Numbered from the stretch's first letter, positions 50,201 through 63,296 are shown. The stretch is 64,000 nt of DNA from Strix aluco (GCF_031877795.1 NC_133940.1:12897985-12961984), one strand, 5' to 3'. Notes: generated from the sequence alone by a model not told the origin. Made by a program: numbers and translations.

Positions 50201-51475
50201 TGCCACTGACTGAATGTCAGGTACTTAATGCTTGTGTGTCAGTGCTAGTGTTAGTTGCAGAAATGTGTAACTGGACAGGCAAAGATGGAGACATGCTTAA
50301 CCATTCCTTTAATTTGTTAGGTACTTGTTCAAGGAATTTGCCTATAGTCTGTTTAAAAGCTAGAAGATGGCTTGCATTCTGAGTTCAGCATTTAGAACTG
50401 AAATGAGCAGTAGTGAAGTGTAGGCTGCCTACAGAGGTGGTATAAAACTTGTCCATCCCCAAAGCCTCTCATTCCAAAACTGAAAAGCCAACCAGAGTTA
50501 CTTTGTTCTCTGTTAATGATAGCTATTTTGAGGTTCATGCAGGTGCTGCACTGCCTGCTGAAGAGGGAAGGGTGGTGTTTGGCATCTGTCAGTTCCTGAA
50601 CTTGGAGACAAAGTGGGCTGAGAAGACCACCGGGTAGTTTATATTTTGTTTTTAGTGTTCTTTGCTTGCACTGTTTACCAGGACGTGTACTTGCCAAATC
50701 TACACATAGATGCTTTTTAAGATGCTGCCTCTGGATGGCAGCATAAAGGTAGTACTTGACCTGAGCTGCTATTAAAGGAAATTTTTGCAAATTTATATGG
50801 CATAATGTGTAGCTGTTTGGGAATTTGTGTTCATTAGGACAAGAGTAAAAGTACTTGGCTTCTCAGGTCTCTACAATTTTAGCTTTGAAAGGCTTGGGAG
50901 AAGGGCAGTGGAGATTGATGATATTTTCTCTGTGTCCCACACAGGAAAATACACTGAAGCCCATCCTTTGGGCACAGAAATGTAAGAGTTTTCAGAAGTG
51001 GTGAGAACTGCCCATGTTCTTTTCCTTGCGTAGAGTTGAGTGCAATGCTGGCAACAGTCATTAAAGCAGAGTGGCAACAACCATTTTTAAAGATGAAAAG
51101 CTTTGTACAAAATGAGCTACTAGGAGTTGCAAGGGCTAACTGTTCCTGTACTGCCTGCTTAAAGGTTCTGTGGTGGCCAAGTATGGAGTAAGGGGGCAAG
51201 ATCTGGGATTGCTGTCGACTGGATGCCCAGCTTGGGTCTTGCACTTACTCTCCTCTGGTTCAGGAATCAGATACAGAAAGATTCTGTCAGGCTGCGATAC
51301 CTCCTGTTCTGGGGGGATAACTTCTCTGCGTACTTGCTTGTTGCTTTCAGCTTAGTTATTAAAAAAGGGAGGTGGGAACCCCTAACTTCTAGGAGGCTAA
51401 AAACTGTTTCTGTGTAAGCTGCTTCCTGCTGACTTGCAGCGTCTCTGGGGCTTGCTAGGGATGAGTCCTTCCCCC

Positions 51476-51490
51476 TTTTTTTTTTTTTTT
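51476..51490. repeat. T15 tract
   Basis: A pyrimidine tract (CCCCC then T15, then CTTTTC) in COL4A5 intron 1. It is followed by TAG rather than a supported exon, so it is not called as an acceptor. Confidence 0.7.
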
Positions 51491-54400
51491 CTTTTCTAGA
51501 AACCCTGATCAGCAGTTCAGGCATTTGAATAGCCTGCCCTTCTACTCCTCTTGTTTGCCAACTGAGTCTTTTGTGCAGCAGTAGCAGCTGCTGCATGGCA
51601 GGTCACTCGACCTGACAAAATCTGTAGGTGAGTGCTTCTATAGATCTTGCTTCCGAACTTTTCTTAGGAGCTTCCAGGAAAGGAGAGAGAAATTGTTCCC
51701 TGTGTTGCTCTCAGGTTTATAGGGAGAAATCTTTATGGGCAAATAGTTGCAGTTTGGGGATGAATGAAAGTTAAGCTTTTGGGTGTGAATTCAGTAAAGA
51801 GACTCTGAGTCTGAAAGTTGTGGTTAGACTATGTCAACTGGTGTAAGGAAAAATCTAGTGCTACAAATATTACTTTTATTTTAACTAGAAATTGCTGTGA
51901 AAAATAACCTTTACAGGAAGCTGTGTGTTAAAAAGCTATAATTAGTTCAGTTTAAAAGAGTAAAATGCTATATTATTTTAGTACAGAGTACAGGTGAAAA
52001 AATCAATCCTCTTTAGAAAACATCTCTATTTCTTGTGAACAGTTTTTTAACATAGAAATACTTGCTTGAAGTTTTGCATATTCTGAAAGCAGTTATGTCA
52101 ACGTTCTCTTGCTTATATTTTTGCTTTTTAAAAAGTGGCCGTTTAATTCTGACTAAATTATAGTAACTGTATTCTAAGAGAAAATTTATTGCTCCATAAA
52201 CTTTCTGTATAATCAGAATATTCATTTGGGGTGTGGTAACTAGATTTAGTGGGTCTCTTAGTTATGTTTCATGTTATTGCTATAATATAAGCTATTCGGG
52301 TATTTAAATAGCAAACAACCTAGTGCTGCCCCTTAGGAGGAAAAAGAAGGGTTGTTTATCCATCAGGTGTCTCAAAATCTGGTTTTTAACCTGCTTCTGT
52401 TGTGTTCTCATTCACAGTGGCCAGAACTCTGTGGCTACTACAGCTAAGGGCTTCCTCTGCAAGTCTGAACAGATCTGGTATTGTTCAGACTTCAAAGATA
52501 GATAGTGCCTCAAGGTATAACAGGTTAAATTACATGTCAGAAGTTCCCTTAAAAAAAAAAAAGTTGGTCAAGAACTTCTGCAAATGTGTTTTGACTCTTA
52601 CATTTTAGACCATGAAACTTGTTCTCTTAGTATTTTTAGCTAGGTAGACTGAAGGAAACCATTACGTAAAAACGTATGTAATATTCTTTTAATTCAGACT
52701 CTACTTTAGAAATGTTGTTGCTCGTAAATATATACTCAGTGAGAAAAGAACGGCCATTGGGATTATGGAGCTCTGATGGCTTTGCTGCCATAGCTAACTT
52801 CGCACAGATATTTGACTAATAAACTGTTATCTGCAGACTCATACTCTTGTAAGCCTAAAGAGCATGTATGTGAAATCATCATTAGAACTCACAATAGCAG
52901 CTTTAACTCTGCTTGTCAAATCCCCACAAAACCTTTTGTTTCTTGGTTATATTCATGCCCAGGCAAGTGAAAGGAAACTCAACTTGCTGAGGATAAATGG
53001 TGAAATCTTTGACCTGGATGAGCAGTAAATCCTTAGCTAGATAACTGTGCAGGTGTTTTGTTACACAGATGTTGGCAAGCTAATAAATGTGAGTGTGTTC
53101 TTCAGGGCCACCACCAAAATAATCTTTGCCTGCTTGGAATCAAAAGGCTGAATTTTTTTTCTGTTATAAATAGGGGTATGAATGATTGAATTCATGACTT
53201 TTGCATGGTTACGGCAGAAAGAGTACTGTAGTCTTTCTCCTAGGGCAAAGACACTTGTAACTGATGCTTTTTTGTATGTTGAATTTGCTGGTTTTAATCA
53301 GAGTGAATTTCTAACAGCAGAGTCAGTCTTTATAGAATTATCCCATATTTATGCTCTCTTTTTCTCTAATGTTAAAACATTCTTATGTTCCTGTCTGGTA
53401 AGCTGTCATGTTTGAATGCAGAGGGTAATGTTAGTAGCATTTAGGCAACTCCTGTAGCAGCTAGAATAACCATGTGAGGTGCAGGATTTGTCCACTGTGT
53501 GTAAGCTTTATTCTAGAAATAGGTCTTTCACAGTTGTCCGATAAGTAGTTGCAGTATCTACTGTGAACTCTTCTACCAGCCTTAAATAATGACCAAGAGC
53601 AAATAATGAGACATTGTGATTCAACTTTGGAATCTGCAGTTTCCACAGTTTCATGAACTACAAAACACTGTTAAACTGCTTCTCAGCAGTAAAGTTGCAT
53701 GTATTTGAGCTAATCTAGATATTGTAGGAATTCCAGGAAATAAGTTTATTTTACCAAATATGTGGTCTAGAGACAGACTTGGTGAATTCTGAAATCCTAT
53801 TTCGTTGTTTTCTGGACTAGAAGACTTCAAAACCATGGATTTTAGCCTAATTAACACTTCCATTGTTTCTAGCCCTTCTCACCCTTCTTCTTCGGCAATA
53901 AAAACCTGGTGGGGGTGATGCATGCTGTGCAAGAACTTGAGGGGTTTGATGTCCATGCAGTTCTTTTGCACTGGGCTTTGTGGTTTGATATGACTATCAG
54001 AATGCAAAACTCTGTTTCCTTCAGCTTTTTTTTTTCCTTCTTTGCTCTTCAAAGAAAGTCGTACTGTGTTAATTTTATTACCTGATTAGCTTGCTAACAA
54101 GAATAGCTGGTCATGTGATGCTGGTAAATACTGAAGGGAGAGACCTGAGGCACTTGATAATGAATCTGAAACTTACTATTAGGAGCAAGTGCTCTTTGTA
54201 TTAGTTTTTTATAACACTTGGAAGGAAAGGGAAAAATAAAGATTGAAGTATTTAGTCTATGATGTGTCCATCCTGAAGTTGAGATTATACCTTTGAATAA
54301 CAGTAATTCATTGCCTGAGTAGCTGTACAGTTAAGCCTGCTGCAGGTAGTAGAATGACACATCAGCCTTGCAGAAGCACTTCTGTTACTCGTATCTGTGA

Positions 54401-54713
54401 AAAAGTGTACGGCATTGAATTGCAAGTTTCAGGTTCAAGAACTGTTAGGGGAGATGGACTGTGCTGTATGGAAGCCCTCAAAGATGAATTGCTTTTGAAT
54501 GGGTTTTAAGACTGGTTCTTCCTTTGACAATTCTAGTGAATGGGAGTCTTAGTAAAACCAAACTATCCAAGGGCTTGATCCTAGTGAAGTTAGAAAAAAG
54601 TATGGGAATGTACAAATGCAGGACAGAAACAGCAATCACTTCATAGTGTGACTTGTGTGCTTATTAACATTTTTTTCTAGTCTTTGCTGCTCGCTCTCTG
54701 CTCCTCCCTCACA

Positions 54714-54738
54714 AACTGTGGAATATTGTTCCACAGTT
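54714..54738. repeat. 10-bp inverted repeat with 5-nt loop
   Basis: AACTGTGGAA at 54714-54723 and TTCCACAGTT at 54729-54738 are perfect complements around TATTG. Could form a small hairpin or bind a dimeric factor; no assignment. Confidence 0.6.
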
Positions 54739-56866
54739 CAGTTATGCTCCTGTGATCAGAGTGTGTTGCAGAGTTTTAAATTTGCTTTAAAATTCAGGCC
54801 AGCTTCTCCTAGGCAGAATTTATTTCAGTGATTTCTGTGCATCTTTTCCCTGCTGGAGGGAATTTTTCTCACCTGATGAGGTAGCTTACAATGTTGTGGT
54901 GTCAAATAACTGTCTGGTTCCCTTCAGGACAACATCTGTTTATGAAGCTGGTGTGTGCATGTTAATCCCAACAGATGTTGCATGTTGAAGCTTCGTGGTC
55001 ACTCAAATCTCTATGGGAGTCTTAATACATTACAGGCCCCATAAGCATTTAAAATCAGTGGCTATACACAATCAGCTTTTGATTCTTACTTGACCTCTTG
55101 CTGTGCCCAGAACTGAGCTGTTAAGAAAAGCATGTAGTCTGTCAGTACGAACTGCATTGCTAGGTAGGTTCTGTAATGTCACTATGCTCTTCTAGAAATG
55201 AGAGGGGTTATCAAACAGGAAATTCTGGATTCCTGATAAAATAATACATAACGAGGATGTTGGAGTAAATAAATTGCTCAGCCTGTAAATGTTTAGACTG
55301 TTTCTTATTTCTTTCTCTTATCCAACTGTTTGGTATCTGGACTGAGAATTCATTTCTGAGCAACTTAGGTCATGTCAGAACTCTTCTGATAGTTTGCAAA
55401 AGCACCTTATTGATTCACCTACTGTGCTTCTGTGAGAAGTTGCACATCTTCCTCTTGATTATTAATTTCTCATTTGTAAATTTCAAGCTCTGTAAATGAC
55501 TGGCTTCCCTCCCCATCCCTCTAATCTTTCCCATGGAAAGAGTATTAAAATATTGTTAAACTCCTATACGTTCAAGTACTTACACGTTATTTAAGTATAA
55601 TGCATACTTTAGTTTGGGGTTTTAGATATTCCGTACACCCTTCATGCACACAATTAACTGTTTAGTTTCCCTGCAGCTGTGTGTATGTAATGGTAAATCA
55701 CTTCTGAAGCACAACTGAGCTTCCCATCTAAATTTTTTAGTTAGGCAGCTAATGTATTGCTTAAATTGTGCTGTGTTACTTTGATTCTGACAGACTAAGG
55801 TATAAAGTCAGGCTAACCTACCTGAAGCCATTAGGCAGTCGTCTATATATAACTTTTATTAACTTGCTCTTAGTAATCAGTAAAAGAGATTTCTCTTTTC
55901 CCTTCACAGTTCTAGGAAGCCCCAAGTTGCTGTTCTCTCCAGGAATAGCATTCATCTACCTAGTGTTTTTCAGGAATATTTTATCCAATAGTGTTGCGAA
56001 TGGCAGCTGGGAGGTGGGAAGGGAGTGGAATATGCTGGAATTGCCTTGCAACTGACATCTCTAGGCCTGATGAGAAATGAGGAAAATGTGCCCAGTACAT
56101 AAGGCAGGCTTCTAGCCAAAACAAATTTTGAGGATAACTTAAGCTTATTCATTTCACCGAGCTGATTGTATCAAACCTGTGGCCAAGAGTAAGAAGTGAC
56201 TTTGATTTCAAATGTGTACTTATTTTCTTCAAACTGAAAAACAAACAAAAAAACCCCATTCTGTTGGTGGCATAAAGCAGTTTTCCTCAGCCCATGTAAG
56301 ACACAAAAGACTGAGCTTGTTCTGGAAGAATTATCCTTTGAACAGTAAACCAATACTATCCCTCCTTTTATATACTAATGAAAAGAACTTGCTCTCCACA
56401 CATGGATTCAATGGGGTAGAAGCTGTCAGGAAAATCCAATGAAAGGATTAGCTAAACTTGAATAGATTAATTAGAGCCCTTGATTGTGCCTTGCTATGCA
56501 AAAGTCACAGTAAAGGAAATGGCAATGATAGTGAGTTCATCTTTACAGGTACATGGTGGGGAGTGCGGGGAGGCAACAGGAATACAGTAGGGAAGAAGTA
56601 CATCTGAGCAGTTTGTCTTGTTCTTAAAAGCTGCCTCAGTTCCTTATCACCTTTGTGTAGTTGAAAGCTGAAAGATTTTTATAGGCATGAAGACTGTGAC
56701 CAGCTCCTTAAGATCAAGCCACAACTCACTATTACATCCAATATCTTTTTATCATCTTCCCTGTATGTAAGACAATGTGTTCTGCTGGCCAGAGCTAGGA
56801 ATTGAGCTACTACTGAAGGCTTCTGGCTGCCTAAGACAAGGCAGATGACTTGTTCAGTTCCCCAAC

Positions 56867-56890
56867 TGTAAATCAGAGTGTAAATCAGAG
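56867..56890. repeat. Two tandem 12-bp units
   Basis: TGTAAATCAGAG occurs twice head to tail without interruption. A small local duplication. Confidence 0.75.
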
Positions 56891-58525
56891 CTCCACTGAG
56901 GTTTGGAGTCATTTAATTTTCTGTGTCTGAAAACCCAGTAAGTTACCTAACTTTCAGAACTAGTGAAGGTTATGCTGTTACTAAGGGCAAACTACTGATC
57001 ATAACCATTTAAATCCTGCTCTTAATGTAGATTTTTGAATGCTTGAAATGTTTTAGTCATTGTATCTGCTTTCTTTGTTTAACTGAGGTGTAGATACCTT
57101 ATTGCTCACATGCAGGAGAAATTCCATATGCTGCTATGCATAGTACGGAGCCTGGATTTTCTTTGCATCAATAGGAGATACAGAATTAAATCTGTGACAT
57201 CAGAAATCTCTAGCTGTGAAAGCTGCTGAGTGGCTTTCAAACTTGTACTAGCTTGTTATGCAGTATGTATTCTCCTGTAGCACAATTTTTGTGCCAGCTT
57301 TCCCAAGTAAAAACGGCCTTGAGATTGTTGAAAAGTCTAAACAAGAAAGTTTTCACTTAGAATAGGTCACTAAGCTTTTTTTTGTGCCAACGTGTTTTAC
57401 TTTATGTGGTTTTTGTTCTATACTGCAGTATGACCCATAAGTGCCATGAATTGGTCTTGATATAGTACGAATTCTCAGAGCTTTTTCTCTTCAAGCTATC
57501 AAAAAGAAAAAAAACCCACCCAAAAACTTAATTTGGTGGGGATACAAGTTGATGCAAATAAGAAACACAATCTGCCAAATACAGCATTTGTACAGGAAGA
57601 TAAGTGACTCCGCTGAGGGAATACTTTTTGATAAGCTTGTGGGTGAATAGATCTTCCCAGGATTTAAGCCAAAAATTACTACCACTTGATTACAGTGGGT
57701 ATTTGAAGAGTTTTCTGATTACAGACTCTTTAGCTTCCCTTCACTCCTGTCTGGGAAAGACCATGTTCCCTTCCTGCAAATAATGCCTCTGAACTGGATA
57801 TCCAAAACCTATCTGGCAAAAAGCATGCAGTGAGTACACCTGACTCTTCAAGGCAGGCTAATTATATATGTTAAGACGCTACTCAAAGTGTAAGGAATCC
57901 AGTCTGAAAATATAAATTACTTTGGAAGACAGTTACAGGTTTAAATAAAAACAGCTATATTGACTAAATCAAAGCACTTCCTTTTTTCTATAAACTACAA
58001 ATAGAATAAGGGAGAGAAGCACTTTGTTCAAAAACTTTATACAGGAAGATTTAGACTGATATGAAAAGCTTTTTTTTTTTTTAAAGGCCACAGAATTGGG
58101 AAGGATATACTTTATCATCCAGCATCATATCCACCATTATTTATTGCCAGCATATGCAGGAAAGGTGGTCCTTTGTCAGCTCTTTCAAAATCAGCAAAAG
58201 TAAGTCCCTGATTCAAACAAGCTGACTTAAAGATCACTTCTATCTTTGCTTTATTTTGGGACACCCAGAGTTGAGATGCTGGGTGTTATGGGGAAGTGCT
58301 GGGCCTTGAGACTTGAGAGAAAAAGGCTTCAGGGGAGGGGAGTGAATATTAATAGCTGTTGTCTTCCTATTTAGGAGGGTATAGCAAGGGTGGAGGCAGG
58401 CTCCTCTTATCCTGCATAGGGTAAGAGGCAGTAGATACAAGTTGCAACACAGGGAATTCTGGTGAGATTTCAGGGTGGGGGGAAAAGGTTCACCATGAAG
58501 GCAGTCAGACACCAGATCAAGGGCC

Positions 58526-58650
58526 TAGAGTCTGTGGGATCTCCACCACTGTAGTTAGTCAACTTGCAACTGGACAGAGGCCTGTGCAACCTGCCCTAAG
58601 CTGCCCTGCTTTGAGTGATTCCTTCCATACCAAATTATTCCATGATTCCA
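58526..58650 (+). mobile_element. CR1 LINE 3' end (diverged)
   Basis: GAGTCTGTGGGATCTCCACC, then CAACTGGACAGAGGCCTGTG, then CAACCTGCCCTAAG and CCCTGCTTTGAG, ending near ATTATTCCATGATTCCA. This order matches the end of CR1 ORF2 and its short 3' UTR. Several small deletions are apparent, including the usual GGTTGGACTAGATG block. Plus orientation in COL4A5 intron 1. Confidence 0.8.
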
Positions 58651-59232
58651 TTTCCTTTATTAATTGGATCTGGTTTGTGTGGTCTTGATGCTGACAGGAT
58701 CACTGTTGAAGATGTGTTAGCACTAACAATGTAGTTTTCTGCAGTTTTACTGTAGACAAACAGTAGCAGAGGGCAGAGACTCCGAGTTTCACTGTCAAAA
58801 ATAAATCTTCCTTATGCTGTGTAGGATCTTGATCATGCTTTCCAGTGTATTATTTTAGCCTATGTGTGTTTTACAACTGCACAGCTTTTGGTGGTTTTTA
58901 ATGAGTACTGATTTACTTTTTTTTCTCCCCCTGCCCCTTGGAGGCAGCAAAGATTTTCATGTAACTCTCACTATGCTATCCTTGTAATAAGAAACCAGCA
59001 CTGCTGCACAGTGAGCTGGGTAACTTGCTATTTCTTTGTGTTAGGCTTGTACTGTGAGGCAAGGGAATATTGCATGTAACTAAGGTTAATCCCTTTTAAA
59101 TGAAGCTTTGTTAACAAGATTAATCCTAAAACTGATTCACAAGGAACTTGCTTTTTTAAAATCCACTTTTAAAAGTGAAAAGGATCTGATACCAAATTCA
59201 CAGGGCACCATGGATTGAAGGAGGATATCAGA

Positions 59233-59330
59233 AGGGTGTCTAGCCAAACACCCTGCTCCAAAGAAGGTCAGCTATGGGGTCAGGCCAGGTTACTCAGGGC
59301 TTTGTCGAGTCTGATCTTTGAAAACCTGAA
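59233..59330 (-). mobile_element. CR1 LINE 3' region (reverse orientation)
   Basis: On the minus strand this reads TTTTCAAAGATCAGACTCGA, CAAAGCCCTGAGTAACCTGG, then GCTGACCTTCTTTGGAGCAG and GGTGTTTGGCTAGAC. This is the CR1 segment running from the ORF2 end to the GGTTGGACTAGA block. It lies about 580 bp from the CR1 piece at 58526-58650, in the opposite direction, so the two are separate insertions. Confidence 0.82.
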
Positions 59331-60745
59331 CTGGCTAGTAGGGTTCAATTTCACTTTAGGAAATGGCTCAATAAACCACTGTTAACCAAGAATTTTGAGT
59401 TCGTATACATCAAATCAAGAAATTGATTACAAAAGCCAAATGGAAGATTTGGAGAGATGTCCTAGTCCTGTCGTGTAGCACTACTGCTGTACTTAAAGCT
59501 CTGCCTTTTGCTACAGGATGCTTTGGTTGATCTGCGGTTTGTGTAGCTCCAGGTGAATTAAGCTGCTTCTGTGTTTTCAGTCTGATGCTTGGTAGTGTGT
59601 TTAGGCTAAGAGCCAGGACATTCCTAATGCCAGGTAGGTGATGGGTCATGTCTCTAAATGCTCTGCAGTAATAAAGACTAGAATTCAAGTGTGGGGGTGT
59701 ACTTTAGATCTGACACACTGACTGGTTTCCTGCTTGACTGAAACTTTGTACATAATGTTCTCTGTAGGTTATTGGGGGGGAGGACGCCAAATTTTCAAAC
59801 TTTTCTGTATTTTTTACTATAATGCCACACCTGTTCTTAGAACAAGTTAAACCCTGAAGTATTTCAGGTGGTGTATCTTCTAATGTGGGTTGTGGTTTTT
59901 AACTGTAAAGAGGTTTGAAAATAGATGACCATATGTATCATGTAGAGACATTCTACAAAAAAATTTCATTTATTCTGTATATTTACTTCTGTAAATACAT
60001 CTGCTCATCTCCAAAATCAACACAGAGCTCTAATGAGTATCCCATGTTGAGGTGGGGGTGAAAGAATATAAACTAAGCAAATGTGGTGTGGAAAGGTTAC
60101 CTAACTTGCATCATCTTTGTGCATCAAGATTCCATATCTCCCTTCACTGACCCCTTAATATCTGGCTGTCACTCCCCTAATGCTAGAGACCGTTCTAGCT
60201 GGCTTGTCATGCTTTGTAATGGAGTGTGGCTGCAGCTAGATGAAATGTAGTGTTTTTTAAAAACTTTCCTCAATAACTGAGCTGTGGGGTGAAGAGTTAA
60301 TTGTGTAGTAAGTATTTTTTCAGTACCTATCACAAATATGCTCACAAGCTTCAGCCTTGGTTAAACTCTTGAGCAAAACCTGACATCTACCGGTGGGAAC
60401 CATAACTCCTCTCAGTGTGGAGACATGGGCTGAAGAGCCTGTTTTATTGAAGCTCTGGCCCCTTTGGCTGTGAGTGTTGCATTGTACCTTGCCCTAGAGT
60501 GAATAGTGTTTAAGCATAAATTTAAAAGTTTAAAATTTCCAGGGAATCTGTAACTGTAATGTACTTAAGTATAAGCATAGGTGATTGAACTTTCAGTTAA
60601 TTGTATCTGCTTTGAACACGTGTGTAACGCCTAGATGACAAACTTTGTAGGCTTACATTTTAGACTAACTTTTGTAATAGTATTGAAGACTTCATGTAGT
60701 CTTATGTGATTAAAAACATCTAATTTTTTTTTTATCTCTTTAAAG

Positions 60746-60805
60746 GCTTGCCATGGATGTACATCTTTATCCAAATGTGATTGCAGTGGAGTAAAAGGTG
60801 AAAAG
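60746..60805 (+). CDS. COL4A5: COL4A5 coding exon 2 (start of 7S domain)
   Basis: A 60-bp exon of 20 codons in phase 0, flanked by the acceptor CTTTAAAG|GC and the donor AAG|GTAAATAT. It encodes ACHGCTSLSK then CDCSGVKGEK. The four cysteines follow C-x2-C-x5-C-x-C, the same spacing as human COL4A5 (recalled as CYGCSPGSKCDCSGIKGEK), with Val for Ile and His for Tyr. These cysteines belong to the N-terminal 7S region, which joins four triple helices by disulfides and lysyl cross-links. GVKGEK is the beginning of the Gly-X-Y helix. COL4A1 and COL4A3 have different residues here (recalled GKCDCHGVKGQK for COL4A1), so COL4A5 is clearly the best match. It was found by splice signals and motif, being too short to stand out as an open frame. 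Confidence 0.93.
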
Positions 60806-61152
60806 GTAAATATATCTCTTTTTTTTTTCTATTGGCAGACAAACACACAAACCACTGAGCCACATCCCAGCTTCAGATAACTGAAGCTTATGGATGATAG
60901 CTTTTGTTTCTTGCTCATGTCTTATTTTCTTTGACCGTAATGTGGGCATGCACCAGAATGCCTAGCTGTTGTAACGACTTCAGGTATTGAGTCAGATGAC
61001 TGGTCCATCTGATGGTGTACAGAATTTCATATCATTATTTTCTCAAGAACAGGGAATGATGGCACAAATTTCTCCAGCTATGTGGGAGTAAAAAACCAGA
61101 AAAGACACAAATTCTATTAAAATAGAAAGGATTCCTATTTACTGCCAAGGTC

Positions 61153-61180
61153 TGTCCACACTAACTAGTTAGTGTGGACA
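61153..61180. repeat. Perfect 28-bp palindrome
   Basis: The half-site is TGTCCACACTAACT and the second half is its exact reverse complement, with no spacer; the centre AACTAGTT lies between 61166 and 61167. It is 347 bp into COL4A5 intron 2. It may be a fused pair of transposon inverted ends or a factor-binding site. No family is recognised. Confidence 0.75.
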
Positions 61181-63296
61181 AGCTAAGGTGTGGATTGTAT
61201 AATAATGGCTATGCTAGTAATGCTTCAGTGGGAATTTAAGACCATAGTGAGTGTGCGTTGCTTTCCCACTTTTTGTGGACTTTGTGCTCCTAGGTAGTTG
61301 ACACTCACTGATGTGCTCTGAACTTGCACGGTTTCCCACCTCATAACTTGCACAGCTGTATACTAAGATGATTGTTGTTGCTGTCTAAATGCTCAGCTGG
61401 ACTGTGGAAGTGATGTGATTCAGATATAGCTTTCCCAACATACATAGCTGCCATCCAAGCAAGCAGCTAGTTAATGGCCAAACATGTATTCTTGGATCAA
61501 GCAGAATGAAAACCATCCCCAACCCAAAAAACAACCCTGTGTGGTTCATTCAGTGCAACAGGCTGTGTTGGGCTGCCCAGACAGTGTCCTAACATCAAGA
61601 GATGCATGTTGACATCTCAGAGCTTTCCCGCTTCCATGCGGCTTTGACTTCCAGTCTCACTGCCTGAGCTCAATATATCTGTGCAGTACTTTGTTTCTAT
61701 CACCATTATTTCCTATTGTTTTACAATTTTTTCCTTTGAGGAAACAGTAGGTGCCCAGCATTTCTTTTAGTTACAATGCAGTGTAGATACACAGCTCGGT
61801 ACTTGCCTGAATTGAGCCTTGTCTCAAGTATGGGAGCCTAGTTGTAAGTAAATTGTGGTTAAATACTTCCCATATAACTGGTGGTGTCACAGGGAATGAA
61901 TGTGATGTGATCACTGCAAGGGGGAGAGAGACTGCCTGAATTGCTTCCACTCTGTCTTGTAAACAGTTATTTTGAGATACAGTGGAGTTGTCTTAAAGAT
62001 GTGAACTGGTAATAAAGTTTGATAAGTCTGTCTTATCAAACCACTTACCATATCATAGCAAGATTCTAGAAGGGCTTCAGTGCTCTAGATTAATTTCTGA
62101 CACATTTCAAAGGTGGTTTTTGACATTGCATAAACAAGTGTCACCTCAAATGAATGAAAGTAATGCAAAACAATCAGTCACTGCATTGGCACTATAACAT
62201 GCTGATGCAGAATTTTACTATTGGCTGCGGTTAAACAAGGCAAATGTCCAAAATTCAGAGTAATTCTTGGTGCCACACCTGCCATCCAGATAGCTCCAGA
62301 CAGATGAGGTCATAGCTTGGCATCTACTTGCTTTTAGTTCATCAAGTATATTCCCAATTCCCATACCTAGTGAAGAACAGTATCCCCTTGATAGTAAGCT
62401 TTCTGAGTTAGATTTGGTTAGCCAAAACATGAACCTGGTTGATGTGTTCCTACAGGATCTTCACATGCAGGTGACCAAACCAGATGTATCCTAACACTAG
62501 TCACGGGACTATTTCAAGTTTAGTTTGAAGGCACTTAAGTATTAGGCTTGTGTTCCAAATACAATTGTAGCAGGTACAACTTTGGAGAAGCTTTCTCTGG
62601 ACTAGTCACAGCTATTTTGTGAATTCAGTGATCAAATGGGTATTGTCTGGCTAGTGTGGATAAGGAAAAAGTATAAGTCTGTCTTCTGGCTTTCTAAGTA
62701 AAATCAAGTAATTATTTTCTCCCAGTGATTCAGCTTTCTCTTTATACTACTGTTATACATGCAGGGACCATGACCCACTCATTCCAGTCCTTTGGTGTCA
62801 TTTAATGAAGTTGAGGTAGTCACCTTTCTCTGGTAAAGAATATCTTGGGGTTGGTTGTTTGGAGTCAGAGGGAGCTTCTTGTCCAAATACAGTCAACTAG
62901 AGCATATGAGCCTTGTTCAAGATCAAGCTCTCAAGTGTCATTTTGTATTGTGGGTTTTGTTTCTACTCCTCCAGACTGTCCTAGCCAATTGTTAAGGAGA
63001 ACTGCACAGGAGGAACTCTTCCACATTTAGTTTCTAACCTCTGGCCTTTTCTGGAGTGAGTTATAGCAAGTCCTGAGCAGGAGAGAGAGAAGCTTGATGA
63101 ACTTTTGTGACAAGAAAGTGGAGAAGGAAAAACAGCCTCCAGTAAAACAAGCATAGCATCAGACCAAATATTTATTTGGTTTGCATCTTCCTGGAAAATT
63201 CTTAGGGGGCTGCAAATTGATCAAAGTCTCTTAATGAAATTAAAATAACCTCAAAACACAGAAAGGAAAATAGAGCTTCACCTATGGTAAGACTGC

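Larger units (their letters stand above)
36008..60745 (+). other. COL4A5: COL4A5 intron 1
   Basis: A 24,738-bp intron between the signal-peptide exon and the first 7S exon, phase 0 at both ends. The donor is G|GTGAGTGCG. The acceptor is a T-rich tract ending ATCTCTTTAAAG|GC. The first about 420 bp are still CpG island, with G clusters and a C12 run at 36439-36450. The rest is AT-rich with no supported exon. Named contents: a CR1 tail at 40948-41010, a solo LTR at 46202-47130, a 25-bp-period tandem repeat at 47205-47253, a T15 tract at 51476, an inverted repeat at 54714-54738, and CR1 pieces at 58526-58650 and 59233-59330. Large first introns often hold enhancers, but none can be identified by reading alone. 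Confidence 0.85.

Noticed and set aside
50392..50790. 132-codon minus-strand open frame
   Set aside because: No recognised domain, antisense in COL4A5 intron 1, with a competing open frame on the other strand. Likely chance.
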